64,000 nt of DNA from Adineta ricciae (GCA_905250025.1 CAJNOJ010000011.1:315287-379286); one strand, 5' to 3'. Positions 1 through 11,980 are shown, counted from the stretch's first letter. The notes: generated by a model not told the origin, from the letters alone. Program-made: numbers and translations.

Positions 1-1817
1 TCTCTCGACCTCGTCAGTCGAAAACGATGCATTATTGAGACCATTTGTATATTAATATTCATTCTCTGGAGAATTATTGTTACGAAGAAAAAGAGATGAA
101 ACAAGCGTCTATCGAAGAACAATAATTGACACAATGAATTCGAGGAAAAGTTTTTTTTTGCTTCAAGTCTAATGAAAGAATTCGCATGTTGCTTGAATAG
201 AGGATAATTTTGTGAAATTGTTGATGCACGACAGACGCAAGAAGAAAAGATTTCTAATACAACTCGACAAGTTGCATGTGCGTCATACGCTTTTCTTCTA
301 ATTAAAACTAAGACGGCATGCTCGTTGTGGTAATCGAGTCGAAAACCTCTCTATAATGCATTTCCATTATCGATTTATCATTATTTATTTACCATTAAAC
401 TCTCATCTTTGTCAAATGGAATAGGGTTTGACTGAGATTTCGCCATCGAACATCGATTCTGTTTTATGAGCAGTACACAAATATGATTATTCAATCGCGA
501 AAAGAGAAAGAAAATGGCAAACGACGTTGCCGATGTAGAAAATAAAGAGAGAGAGAAGCTTTGCCCTGATTAGATTGACCAGACTTGCACATGCATCGAA
601 ATGTGTCGGATTGTGATCGTTTCTCCGCTCGTCATTTTATCGATTCATACAAATCAAATCAAATCAAAAAGAAAAATATCGAGATCGCGACATGCTACAT
701 CAGTTTGTTTCGAAGGAAGGAACAAATCAAGGTGCGAATTCTTTGTTTGATTGCATGATTGTACGTCGAAGCGAGAAAATGTCTTTTCTCATAGCTTAAA
801 TCGTTCGACTAACTTCATCTACGATGCCATTGAGTTTCCTACTGATAGCACCGAGTCTTTTGAGCAAAACGTTCTCTCTTGTTCTTCGTCTCCTTGTCAT
901 ATTTCTCTCGGAGAAAAACCCGCGCGTATTTTCTCTCGTTTGTCGTTATAATATTTCCTCTCTCTCTCTCTGTCTACTGGGTGATTATTACTCAAAAAAA
1001 AAAGATAGAATACATAGAAACAAAGCAAGTCAGGATAGAAGATTTTGAAAGTTGCTCTGGTACGTTCATGTGCGTGTGGATATGCATGTCGATCTAACCT
1101 TTCCTATCAATCGATCTAGTCAAGAAGAACTCGGAACGATTTTCTTTATTTAATTTGCTGGTCGAATCGAAACTCAAATGGCACTCGATAAGGTAACACA
1201 ATTTCATGCTTAATTATACGGCAAATATCGAGTAGTTCAGTCTGACCTTGGAATAAAACAATTTGTCGTCTTGTCTTCTCCATACATATATTTATCTTCT
1301 GACTACATGTTCTTTCAGAGATCAAATTAACTAATGTAACTGATACATGCATAGCTGTCCCTGGATAATCTAGTCGAAGTTTCGAGTTGATGAGCAGTGC
1401 GAAGTTTTATTGACCGCTTAATTAACGGTAATTCGTTTGCTTCTCAAATTTGTCAATGGAACGATGTAGCCAGAAAGAAAACGACTGCGAGTTTGACATG
1501 TTTTGCCAAGAGACGAGGGATGGGCTTTCTCGTTACTGATGATGACGCCTATACTAAAAGATGGCGAAGAACTAGAAAAGTTGACTACGTTAAACAAGTG
1601 TGAATAGATTTTGCTTCAATTATTCGTCTATTCACGTTAGTTTTTTATCGCTAAGTAATTGTCCTAAGAAGAAATACTTGACAGTTAAGAGATGTTTTTC
1701 AGACTATCATCTGATATTTATCGAGATTTCTTTTTCAAATTTATTAAATAGAATCAGTTCGTCTTATATTTATCTTTCTTCTAGTCAAACAAAGATCCAT
1801 CAACGCCCTTTCGGGCT
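1..1817. other. Non-coding stretch upstream of the DIRAS-like gene
   Basis: No reading frame here resembles a known protein. The short open frames overlap one another in several phases and show no exon-like composition. The sequence is AT-rich with A/T runs and a TC-rich tract near 957-972. It probably holds the promoter and 5' untranslated region of the GTPase gene beginning at 1818, and perhaps the end of a gene lying outside the window. Confidence 0.6.
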
Positions 1818-2772
1818 ATGCCCGATCAAAGTACAGATTATCGGATCGTCGTTCTTGGTGGTGCTGGCGTTGGTAAACTTTCACGAGGAAACAATCGATC
1901 GATCGCGTAATCAATGTTGCTTTCGTCTTAGGTAAAACAAATTGTGTTCTTCGATTTGTCAATGGACAATTCCGTGAAAATTATGTTCCAACGATTGAAG
2001 ATACCTATCGACAAGTCGTTTCATGCAATAAACAAATAACTACTTTACAAATCACTGATACGTAAATATCGATCATTTTTTTGTTGACATCGTCATTTTT
2101 CTTCTTCTTTCCTTTAGAACCGGGACACATCAGTTTCCAGCGATGCAACGATTAAGCATTCAAAAAGGTCACGCTTTTATGTTACTCTATTCGATAACAA
2201 ACAAACAGACATTAGAAGAATTGAGACCTATCTATACCCAAATACGTGAAATAAAAGCTGATCAGCAATGTGATACGCCGATATTACTAATGGGCTGCAA
2301 ATCGGACGAAGCTGCGTGTCGGGAAGTAACAGAAAATCTCGGCAAACAACTGGCAGCACATTGGTCATGTGCCTGGATTGAAACATCAGCGAAGAACAAT
2401 ATCAACATTCGCGAAGGATTCCAAGAATTGCTTAAATTGGATAAAAAGCGACAATTCAATTTCAATGTCGATCAGGATGGCCATCTTCTCGAAGAAAATG
2501 GAGGAACACCTGCTCCATCGTCTCCTGCGTCACATGCCGGGAAACGCTTAGTTATAACCAATTCTTGTTCATCAACAACAACTAATAGTGGCAGTAATCA
2601 GAATATAACTGAAACAACAACGGCTGGTGCTGCGTTGACGCGACCCACAACACCTGTTCTACACGGAAATAAAACAAATCGATCATCTGCGCATCCGAAT
2701 GATTCGAAGAAAAATCTCAATTCTGATACGACAGCAAATCGAGCGGCGACTCGAAAATGTTTAGTTATGTAG
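1818..2772 (+). CDS. DIRAS: DIRAS-type Ras-family small GTPase with extended C-terminal tail
   Basis: Three exons are inferred: 1818-1872, 1932-2061 and 2118-2772, giving about 279 residues. The start [20 protein letters not shown] and the switch regions ([30 protein letters not shown]) match DIRAS proteins. As in that family, the residue at the Ras Gln61 position is not Gln (here Thr), which in DIRAS goes with very low GTP hydrolysis. The G5 motif ETSAK is present. The usual G4 motif NKxD reads CKSD, an unusual change at the guanine-binding Asn. The protein ends in a CAAX box (CLVM), so prenylation and membrane attachment are expected. Known DIRAS proteins have about 199 residues; the extra length is a Ser/Thr/Asn-rich low-complexity tail before the CAAX box. 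Family assignment is firm; nucleotide handling by the altered G4 is open. Confidence 0.9.
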
Positions 2773-3465
2773 ATACATGAGAAAAATTAGAAAAACCATT
2801 AGACATGTCTTTTCTCTGATTTGTCTGGAAACCTCTTTTTATGTATTTATTTTTTATAATGACTGCGAGTATCCATTTTCTAACAGTCGCTGACAAAAAA
2901 CGGTGTTCTTTTTTTTTCTATAAGAAAACATGATAATATCACTTTCTAGTTGATAGTATCTTCTTCTTGTCTACGAACAAGCCAAGTCGCCGAAGAAAAC
3001 ATCTCGCTATCAGCTGTTCAGCTTTCAATCACTTATTACTGTCAATTTACTGAAGGAGTTGCCGAACTCGATTGAATTTTCAAGAAGAATCGTCAACACA
3101 TGATCAATTGTTTGACAATGCTGATGGATTTATTGGAAATCTCCAAGTAGGTTCGATATGTGCTTCGATCAGCACGTAAAATTAAGAAGATATTTGCGAA
3201 GTCTTTGATTTCCTTCGTTTTTCACCCGACGTCATGTCGGATTGTGTTTTGATTTAATTATTCGGTCCGGCATACATTCTCTCCAGGGATAATTGAATTT
3301 CTTTTTCAATTAGACGTTCTCCTTCGCATTCTGTTTAACAAATATATATTTGATAAAAAAAAGAATCTTGGTGGAGAATAAACTGACAAACGAAATTATC
3401 ATTAATAATAAAAAAAAGAATGAATCGACACACACACACACACAAACATAAAGACGCACGGATAG
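2773..3465. other. Intergenic region between converging genes
   Basis: This stretch lies between the 3' ends of the DIRAS-like gene (+) and the ZDHHC17-like gene (-). I see no coding exon. It contains poly-T tracts and a short (CA)n microsatellite at about 3428-3445. Confidence 0.6.
3428..3445. repeat. (CA)n microsatellite
   Basis: An uninterrupted run of CA dinucleotides about 18 bases long sits just beyond the stop codon of the minus-strand palmitoyltransferase gene, presumably in its 3' untranslated region. Confidence 0.8.
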
Positions 3466-5614
3466 TTAATTGATTTTTGTTGCAGTGATTTGATTAATAT
3501 CGTAGATTTGTGACCAATCAATACGAGGATATCGAAGTAACGCCATGAGACGAAAACAACCAAACGTTTCCAGGAAATTTCGTAGCTTTTGCTTTTGAAA
3601 TGGATTGTTAAATTTGCCTGTATTTTCATCACGAAAATAACTGTAACGAAAACCCGTCAAACGCTCGTTCAACGTCACACCCAAATAGATCGAATTAAAC
3701 AAATGAAACGCCGTCATTAACGTCACCCAAATAGCATTAAATGCTGTTAAGAAGAAAATATAATTAAACCATGGATCGTAGACTTGGAAAATGATTTCTT
3801 TGATCGTATAATTCTCACCATCACGTGAGATGTGTTGAATGGCTTCATGTAACCAGAAAAAGATTCCCATGGTAGCACATGTTAGTATGCGAATGAAATG
3901 AATGTAATTCCGACCACCAATACAAGCGTCAAGCCTAAGAAAGAAGTCATTTGTAAAATGGATTATCTTTACAGATTGTCCTTACCAAGTACAATGATGA
4001 TCGAATTTCGCCACACAAGTTCCGTCCATAGGACAATGCTTTGATCGTAATGGTCGGCGAATAAGACAAGTAACACAGAAATGATCCAGCGTCCATTGTG
4101 AATCGCGCGCAAATGCAATGCAAATCTTGTCTCGTGTCAGTGTTTGTCCGTCGATCGTCATTGTCTGTTGTTTGATGAAACCCGGATTGTATTTCTTCGT
4201 ACAATGAAACGAATAGATACCGAAGAGTGTGAAAAAGTGATAGCATAAATGTCTAAGTGTCCATTCATTGTCTTGTAAATAGACTATGTAAGTTCCGTAC
4301 ATGAGAAATGTCGTTGAGAGCACGTATGAAAATGCAAAATTATCTTTCGTGTACGTATCAAAAACATAATAGTTGAATACTTGTGAACAACAAATAACAA
4401 TAACAATGGGTACAACAACGCGTGCCCAGTAAGAGTATTGAATAGAATTCGCTGCGACGCCAAAGAGTACCAGAACGAGAAACATGAACAGCCTTATTAA
4501 CCATCGACGGACGAATTTACTAGTGAAATATCGTTGTAGAAATTTCGGTTTTATATCAACTTTTGTTGCAGCGATACGCTCTTCGAGAAGAAAAACAGCT
4601 TCTAAATTGCGTCGCACACGTGCGAATGTTAATGCATCACAATTATCAGAATTTTTCAAATTAATGTTAACTTGTGGGTGCTTGAGTAAAACGTGAAAGC
4701 TAATTGGATTTTGATTACCAATCGAGAAATGTAGTGCAGTATAATGACGAGTTGGCTCTTGATAATTAACGTTGGCACCAAATGTTAATAGGAATTGTGT
4801 ACAACAGACATGTGTAGAGTCAGGATTTGGAGTGTAATCAGGAGGTGGACCAAGACAAGAATAAATTAGAGGAGTAAAACGTCTACCATCAAGACAATCA
4901 ACGTCAACACCAGAACCAAGTAGATAAGCGAGAATTTTGATTTGGCCGTATTGAGCTGCAAGGTGAACAGGTTGAATATCATGGATATCTGTGGAATCTA
5001 TACTGGCTCGATTATCCACAAGAAGAAAGAACGCTTCTGTACAGCCTTGTCGACCTGTAAATATAGCAAACGATCACATTAAGATCTGTTCTATAAACTC
5101 AGTCAAAGTAAAATCGTATTTACTTACATGCCCAATGTAATGGCGTCGATTTTAAATCACCCCCTTGAACATCTATAGCGGCACCTTTGGCGATCAAATA
5201 TCGCATAATTTGGCAATGATTGTTAATTGCTGCCCAATGCAACAAATAACATCCCTCAATATCCGGCGTATTGACATCCATTTGTCCGCTTTCGATAATT
5301 TCTTTCAGTCGCTCCAATTCGTTGTATTGTACAGCTTGAACAGCCGTCATTTCTGCTACTGCCGGCTTAGGCGGTGGTTCGGGAACAGGTTGAGAAAAAT
5401 GCGATGGTGTATGAGCATGTCCGCATGAACCTGAATGATTATGCGAATGTCCATGTCGATTTGCATTAGATGCTCCAGGAGATGCTGAATTTTCATTGGC
5501 TGACTCCATCATAGCCGAACGCATAGCTTGAAATCGAGCTAACATTTCGGGATTTTGTTTTAACTGAGCCAGCAATGCGGCTTGCTCGCTCGCTGACAGT
5601 TGAGGATGCATCAT
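3466..5614 (-). CDS. ZDHHC17: Ankyrin-repeat DHHC palmitoyltransferase (HIP14/ZDHHC17 type)
   Basis: Three exons read on the minus strand: 5614-5128, 5054-3986 and 3934-3466, about 674 residues (human ZDHHC17 is 632). The N-terminus is polar and His-rich ([11 protein letters not shown]). Ankyrin repeats follow from about residue 90 to 300 ([30 protein letters not shown]), then membrane segments and the zinc-finger DHHC domain (CVTC...[10 protein letters not shown]...FDHHCTW), then more membrane segments. The product should be a multipass Golgi or vesicle membrane enzyme attaching palmitate to substrate cysteines, with the ankyrin repeats binding substrates. The catalytic DHHC is intact. One zinc-binding position, Cys in the HC-x2-C element, is Asp here. 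The start is the first of two adjacent Met codons. It is divergently placed from VPS26, 693 bp away. Confidence 0.92.
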
Positions 5615-6307
5615 CGTACAAGATTTAGTCCGCCGAAAGTCTGATGTTGCACTTTATTTGTTGTGTTTATTAAGTTATACTACTATGACTGCTATCGTTA
5701 CTGTCGTTGTCATTGTCGCCAATACCGTTGCCACCACTGAAATCTACAAACTTGAAAGGAAAGAAGAAAAAAAAGAACGACAGATGACAATTTTTAATCG
5801 TTCTGTAATCAGGAGAGGCGAATGACTGTTCTTGACGACATCAGTAGGGTTGAAATGGAAGAAGCCGCACAAAAGCTGTTGTTAAAATTTTATTTAAAAT
5901 ATTTTTTTGATCATTAATTGAAAATTAAAAGATTCAACAATCAGAACACTGCAAAAGAATTATTCGAGTTCACACAAAATTTCATTGGCTAATCTTTTCG
6001 CCAATCAGCTCGTCCAAATCGATACAGTTCGCGTAACCCAAAAGATAATAAATAAATTCATTTTTCTTCAGTTTAGTGAGATTACATTCTTTTCTCTTCT
6101 TTTTGCAAGTCTTTCCTATTTCTTTTTCATATAAAACTGCTTTTGTTGACAATCTCGAATTAACTTCAAATACTCTATTTTTATGAGCCGTGCGAATATT
6201 TAATCGAAAGTGCGTGACATTGAGTTACGCTTGAGACACAACGGCACTGTACTCAATAGATTGATTCGTGAAAATGCGTTCCTTTTGTTATTACAGATCA
6301 TTCCATT
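5615..6307. promoter_or_regulatory. Shared intergenic promoter region, ZDHHC17-like (-) and VPS26 (+)
   Basis: The two genes are transcribed away from each other and their start codons are 693 bp apart, so this AT-rich segment probably holds both promoters and 5' untranslated regions. I see no coding exon. The sequence just before the VPS26 ATG (TTATTACAG at about 6287-6295) looks like a splice acceptor, suggesting a 5' UTR intron or a trans-splice site. Confidence 0.5.
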
Positions 6308-7607
6308 ATGGATATATTAGGTTTAGGATCGAAAATCGAAACTGATTTCATACTTGATCCTCATGGTCAACGCAAACAGATTGAAGTTAAACTTGATGAA
6401 ACGAAACGATCATTGCAATATATTTATTACGACGGAGAAGACGTTTCTGGAACGGTAAGAAACATCAGCGATTTCAAGAGAAAATAATCTCTACTTGATT
6501 TTGATTTAGGTACAAATCAAATTGAAGAAAAACAGTAAAGTAGAACATCAAGGAATTCGATTGGAATGTATTGGACAGGTTGGTAAGTAGGCATCTCATT
6601 CTACAAGTGACGCACGTTAAAAATTCCAAGTGTCAATCTTGACAATTCTAAGCCGATTAATGTAGGGGAGATTAACTTGCGAAGTTTATTTTTAGAAATG
6701 CTCAATGATCGAAGTACTGTTTATGAATTTCTAAATTCATCCAAACTACTCGCTTTTCCTGGTGAATTAACCGAAAGCACATCCATAGATTTTGCTTTTC
6801 CGGGCGTCGAAAAGCCATACGAATCATACGCGGGTATCAATGTAAAATTAAGGTATTTCTCCTGCAATCGATTGAACACCATCTTCTCCAATATCTTCTA
6901 GATATTTCCTTCGTTTAACAATCATCAAACGTTTTTCGAATAATGTTTTCGAACGTGATTTCTGTGTCCAACAATTATCCCAATACCCCGAAGTGAATAA
7001 TAGTATTAAAATGGAAGTCGGCATCGAAGATTGTTTACACATTGAATTCGAATACAACAAATCGAAATATCATTTGAAAGATGTCATTATCGGAAAGATT
7101 TACTTTCTTCTCGTTCGAATCAAGATCAAACACATGGAAATCGCCATATTGAAAAAGGAAAATACCGGCAGTGGACCAAACATTTACACGGAAAACGAAA
7201 CGATTGCGAAGTACGAGATCATGGACGGTGCGCCAGTTCGCGGTGAAAGCATTCCAATTCGGTTATTTTTGGGTGGTTATGATCTCACGCCAACGATGAA
7301 AGATGTTCAAAAGAAGTTTTCCGTTCGATACTTTCTCAATCTTGTTCTAGTTGACGAAGAAGAACGACGATACTTCAAACAACAAGTAAGATTTGTCATT
7401 TCTTTTCATGTTCATCTCGTCAGTGTTCTTTCGTAGGAAATCGTTCTTTGGAGAAAACAAGAAAAAGAAAGAGATAGAGCTAAACAATCATCACAACAAT
7501 ACGCTCATTACGAACGACCTGAAGCAACTAATAATAAATTCGACGATAAATTAGCTGCTAACGAAGCATTATCACCCGAAAACAATAGTGATACGCCGAG
7601 TGATTGA
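6308..7607 (+). CDS. VPS26: VPS26, retromer subunit
   Basis: Five exons are inferred: 6308-6454, 6510-6582, 6696-6852, 6902-7385 and 7437-7607, 343 residues. The arrestin-like protein is highly conserved, with VPS26 signatures such as [49 protein letters not shown] and [20 protein letters not shown]. With VPS35 and VPS29 it forms the retromer core that recycles cargo from endosomes to the Golgi or plasma membrane. The C-terminal tail after residue 300 is charged, variable and low in complexity, as usual in the family. All introns but one are 49-55 bp; intron 2 is 113 bp. The start codon is the first ATG and gives the family's usual N-terminus. Confidence 0.96.
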
Positions 7608-7932
7608 TAATTAAAAGCAAGGCAGGAAAGAAGCATTCGCGCATTTAAACATTCTCTATATTTTCTCCCCGAAATTTGCATGTATCTGTGTGCTTTTTGA
7701 TTTGTTTGAGAGGAAAATATTCTTTTTATTTCATATGCAATTTATTCTCGTGACGATTGGAAATTGAGTAACATACGTTCATTGACCTAGTCGATTCTTA
7801 TATTTGATTATCGTTTGTTTGTTTTTTCTTCATGATTCGATCTTTTAGTATCTGAAAAACAAAAGAAAATCGAGCATAAAACAAAAGTTTGTCTTCAGCA
7901 CAATTCTTAATTTGAATATTTCTTGCAGAGTT
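7608..7932. other. Intergenic region before the B-box-like gene
   Basis: AT-rich, with no coding exon seen. A pyrimidine-rich tract followed by CAG at about 7920-7928 lies 5 bases before the next ATG and looks like a 3' splice acceptor (5' UTR intron or trans-splice site). Confidence 0.4.
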
Positions 7933-9327
7933 ATGGTCGATGAGCATTCTGATCCGTGCTTCTCGTGTAAACTATGTACGAAGGAGGCAACCCACAATTT
8001 ATGTATAGCAAATTGCATTGGATGTCAAAATGTGTTCTGCTTCGAACATTTAATTCAACATAGGAATCAATCGACCAACGAACTCGAACAATTGATCCAA
8101 CGGCATACTGATCTGAACGAAAACTCTATGAAGAAAATAGACATCAGTCAACATTTCGAACATATCGACCGATGGGAAAGTCAAACAATCGATTTGATAC
8201 ATGAACATAGAAACTACGTCAAGGAAACGATCTTAAATATATTCCAAACGTATAAATCGGAATTAGATAAGTGCAATACAATGCTCGGACAAGAACTTGA
8301 TAATCAACGCAATGTGAAAGTATGCATTGAAGAAAGTCTCAATGATCTATCCCGACGAGTTGATCAATTAGATAAAGAAATTCAACGAATGAATAAAGTT
8401 ATCACCCAAATGTGCAATAGCGAACTAAACCAAATAGTAAACAAAATCACTCTGTCGCCAAGTACTCTGGGTAAGTGGTAATGATGGAGTCACACCGGAG
8501 TATCGGAATGTCTAGCTGAGTATTTCCTCTTAGGAAAGCCGGTGCAATGGAATTATTTTCGCGAGATAAAACTTGATTCGACATATGGTTACATGGCTGC
8601 AAATAACTATCAGGTATTTCTCGGCTGGAAAAATCGTATTGCAGTCTATAATCTTAATGGTACAAAGCATGACGAAACACGTTTACATTCGACAGAAGTC
8701 TATGGGGAACTATGCGATCTCATTTGGTCGTCAACTATGCAACGATTTTTCATTCTATGTCACAAGTCATTATTTGTACATCATCCAGCGAGTAGTGAGA
8801 TCGAAATTCAGGAAGAGATTTCACTAATCAATCAAGATAACGAATACATTTCCATAACAACATTCGATAACAACCTCGTTATATTAAACAAACAATGTCT
8901 AGAAATCTGGCAATTTGCAAACGATGCATTTCATTTAGTTTCATCTGTTCCCATATCAGATATTCTGCAAAAACCCCTTGAAGAAAATATCTCTAGTATA
9001 CGTACGAATGATCAATATCTAGCTGTGTTAATACAAAACCATTCAACCCATACATGGCGTTTAGATTTGTTTCATTTCCGACCCTTTTCCCGTGTTTATG
9101 CAAGTACACCTCTTGATCGTTTTCGAGAATGTAATCTTGGTTGCTTCACTCCATACGATGCTAAAACATACCTTTTTATGAATTGGGAAACGAAATCTAT
9201 GTATTTAGTTGATCCTAATGGTCTGAATGAATTGATTGATTATAATGCATACAATGCTTGTTTAGTTGGTACCCAACGGATGGTTGTGGTCAATTCGATG
9301 ACTCATCTGAAAATTTATATATTTTAA
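7933..9327 (+). CDS. B-box-like zinc-finger, coiled-coil protein with unrecognised C-terminal domain
   Basis: Two exons, 7933-8470 and 8534-9327, 443 residues. Residues 5-45 hold Cys and His pairs (CFSCKLC, CIGCQNVFCFEHLIQH) spaced like a B-box zinc finger. A helical, probably coiled-coil segment follows to about residue 180 (repeating hydrophobic spacing, many Glu/Gln/Lys). The second exon is rich in short beta-strand-like stretches (VFLGWKNRIAVYNLNG, RFFILCHKSLFVHH) suggesting a beta-propeller, as in TRIM-NHL-like proteins. No RING domain or catalytic motif is visible. Start choice: an in-frame TTG lies upstream, but the ATG at 7933 directly follows a splice acceptor. The function is unknown; a ubiquitin-related or scaffold role is only a guess. 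Confidence 0.7.
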
Positions 9328-9458
9328 TATCTTGTTCTTGCGCTTGTTTGTTTTCTTTCTGTCTGTCGTTTCATAGATCAAAGTACATTTTCTCTCGCGA
9401 TATTTGAAATTTTTGGCTTTGCTCGAGTGATACTCACATTTATCTCAATGTTTTCTAG

Positions 9459-11119
9459 ATGACTACGACGAAGAATAATAAACGAGTGACTCATCTAGTC
9501 GTCGACTCCAGCGCATTCATTCGACAAGCACCATTACACGTACGCGCTTTCGTCCTGAATTCGAATCGAGTTGAAAACAAAAAATGAATGTGTTATTTAG
9601 AATCTAACCGATACAGTTTATACTGTGCAAGATGTAGTCAGGGAAATACGGGATGTGAAAACGCGTGAATCACTCGCTGTTGTTCTTTATGCGCTCAAAT
9701 TCAAAGAACCGAGTACGGAAGCGATTCGTGTTGGTAAGAGTTTTATCACTTTCTCACGCTGATGGCAAGGCATATTTGGTTTATTAGTGACAAATTTTGC
9801 GAAAAAAACCGGTGATTACGCATTCTTATCAGCAGTTGATCTTCGACTGTTAGCATTGACCTATCAACTCTATCAGGAAAACGTTGGAACGGAGAATCTG
9901 AATTTAGAACCAAAGATAAATGTGAGTTCTGTTAAACATGATGGCACATTGATTGTGGATTTGTTTTCTTATAGGCGACAATACCAAGCTCTACAACATC
10001 CTTTGGAGATCCTGGAATCAAACTAGCAGGTTTTGTTTTCCCGAAACATGTAATATAGAAGATGGAGTATTGGCTCGTTCGATCTTGATGAGTGATGTTT
10101 ATTATTTTAAGGAAGAAACTGGTGATCAGGAACCAGTGAATTCAACAACAGAGAGTCCAGTTGAAAATCAACAAGAAATAGTAGAAAATGAAAATGTTGA
10201 TTGTGAAGAAGAACACGAAGAAGAAGATAATGAAAACGAAGATGTCCAATCATTTGTCACTGCACAAGACAACGACCACGATCAACTACTTGAGTCGGTC
10301 AATGATTTGCATCTCGGTCATGATAATGATGGTAACAATGATTTGCATAGAAGAATGATGTTTTTCTTTTTACACATGATTTTCTAGGTTGGATAACTCC
10401 TTCGAATATTAGAACTGTGAAATCAAAAGCTCTAGACAATGGAGTGACTGATAATGAAAGTGTACATGAAAGTCTGCCTGTTGCTTGTATCACCACTGAT
10501 TTTTCTATGCAGGTAATGAGATTGATTTCATCTTTGAACTCACACTTGTTTCTTTTGCTCGAAAAAAGAATGTTCTCATTCAAATGGGTATTCCTGTTCT
10601 CTCCGTCGATGGTCTTCTCATACGAATAGCTCGCAGTTACGTATTGAAATGTCGTGTATGCCCTGGGTAAGATTTCCGAATCGTCAAACTCTTTTTTCTA
10701 TTCATTTGTATTTATTCTTCAGTGTTACTCGTCAGATGAACAAACAGTTCTGTCCTGAATGCGGTAATCCATCCTTACAACGAGCTGGTGTTACAGTTGA
10801 TCCATCAGGTCAACGCCATTACCATTTGACTGGTCGATATCGACCGCAACCTCGTGTATGTTGTATACTCTTATATTCAAGAAATATTTTCTCATCGATT
10901 TTTCTTTAGCAAACGTTGCCATTACCTCGTGGCGGCAAACACGCGAACAATCCAATACGTGTCGAAGGTCAACCACGCCCACAGAATCGTCCAACAAAAA
11001 AATCTCTTCAGAAACGCAATGTTCTCGATGATGATTATCTCGCTGATTCGTCACCATTTGCTGTTCATGATATTTACAGTCGAGCAGCAACACTTGGTAT
11101 AAAACCAACCAAACGATAA
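9459..11119 (+). CDS. NOB1: NOB1, PIN-domain endonuclease of 18S rRNA maturation
   Basis: Exons inferred: 9459-9539, 9601-9733, 9788-9921, 9975-10029, 10059-10331, 10388-10512, 10569-10666, 10723-10855 and 10910-11119, 413 residues (human 412). The N-terminal PIN domain shows its acidic residues in VVDSSAF, EIRDVKTR and KTGDYAFLSAVDL. An acidic stretch precedes the family signature WITPSNI, followed by ACITTDFSMQNVLIQMG. A zinc ribbon with two CxxC pairs (KCRVC, FCPEC) and the tail GGKHANNPIR...SRAATLGIKP follow. NOB1 cuts 20S pre-rRNA at the 3' end of 18S rRNA in late 40S assembly. Oddity: joining exons four and five needs a 29-base intron (10030-10058) or a sequencing indel. The ATG follows TTTTCTAG, a splice acceptor, directly. 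The gene lies 131 bp behind the B-box-like gene. Confidence 0.92.
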
Positions 11120-11431
11120 TGATTCATCGAAAGGAAATTTTCTGTTACTTTTTTCTTTTGCTTTGTTTGTCACTTGTTTTCATCGATATGTGACCAGCGT
11201 AATAAAAGAAACGAAAAACGAAGTCCACACTGAACTATGCCTTATATCTGAAAGATATAGATAATTCATAGAACGTAAAAGAAAAATGGAGGCGAAAGAA
11301 AGACGAATTTGTAGACGTGTACAAAGTTTTTTTTCTTCTTCTAACTATTATCGATAGAACGAGTTCGTCGATGCTTTTCATCACAAGTCTGTGAGAAAGG
11401 CAAAGTGAAAAAAGTACGTTAGAGACTTTGC
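11120..11431. other. Intergenic region between NOB1 and the small membrane protein
   Basis: AT-rich with no convincing exon. An AATAAA-like element (GTAATAAAAG near 11200) could be the NOB1 polyadenylation signal. The segment could also contain a short upstream exon of the next gene. Confidence 0.4.
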
Positions 11432-11980
11432 ATGATTGTCTTTCTATCTCTTGCATTCTTAGTGTATAATTCTGACCAGTCCGAGACGTTGGAGTCCAGT
11501 CCGACACCTTTAACACGTGATTTTATCGGTCTATGCATTGGTATCCTCTCTGTCGTGATCGTTATTCTTATTGTAGCAATATGCAAATGGTCCCGTTGTC
11601 GATGTATGAAGCGTTTCGACGACACTGATGATAATCATGGGGTCTTTTCATCTATTCTCCAACATAATGCGTCGACGCCACATGGAAATGCGAGACGACA
11701 GTATAACTATAATCATCATCAACAAGATCAACATTTATCATCTTGTGATCATCGTCCTGACAATATCTATCGACATATAAGCAACTCTAGAGTTGATACG
11801 ATTTCACCAGTTCAAGCAACGAATAACAATGGATATCGTCTCAATGATGTGAAAGTACCTCGAGTTACAATCACAACGTTACCAGTACAACCAACGCAAC
11901 AACTCGTTCCTCGCCTTTCGATTAGTCCACAAGTGTCCGGCTCATCGATTACACGTAGCAGTTATTCACTGAAACAGTAA
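11432..11980 (+). CDS. Small single-pass membrane protein, unrecognised
   Basis: One open frame of 182 residues. The first 12 residues are hydrophobic (MIVFLSLAFLVY) and may be a signal peptide. A short Ser/Thr/Pro-rich ectodomain follows, then a strong membrane segment at about residues 33-53 (LCIGILSVVIVILIVAICKW), a Cys/Arg-rich juxtamembrane motif (SRCRCMKRF, possible palmitoylation site) and a polar His/Gln/Asn-rich cytoplasmic tail of about 120 residues. I recognise no family. Type I topology is inferred. TTCTTAG at 11455-11461 could be a splice acceptor, so the true N-terminus may come from an upstream exon. Codon use and a clean stop support a real gene. Confidence 0.55.
   Translation: MIVFLSLAFLVYNSDQSETLESSPTPLTRDFIGLCIGILSVVIVILIVAICKWSRCRCMKRFDDTDDNHGVFSSILQHNASTPHGNARRQYNYNHHQQDQHLSSCDHRPDNIYRHISNSRVDTISPVQATNNNGYRLNDVKVPRVTITTLPVQPTQQLVPRLSISPQVSGSSITRSSYSLKQ

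Noticed and set aside
3428-3445. CRISPR-like or telomeric repeat
   Set aside because: It is a simple CA microsatellite; no spacer-repeat structure or TGTGGG-type telomere repeats occur in the window.
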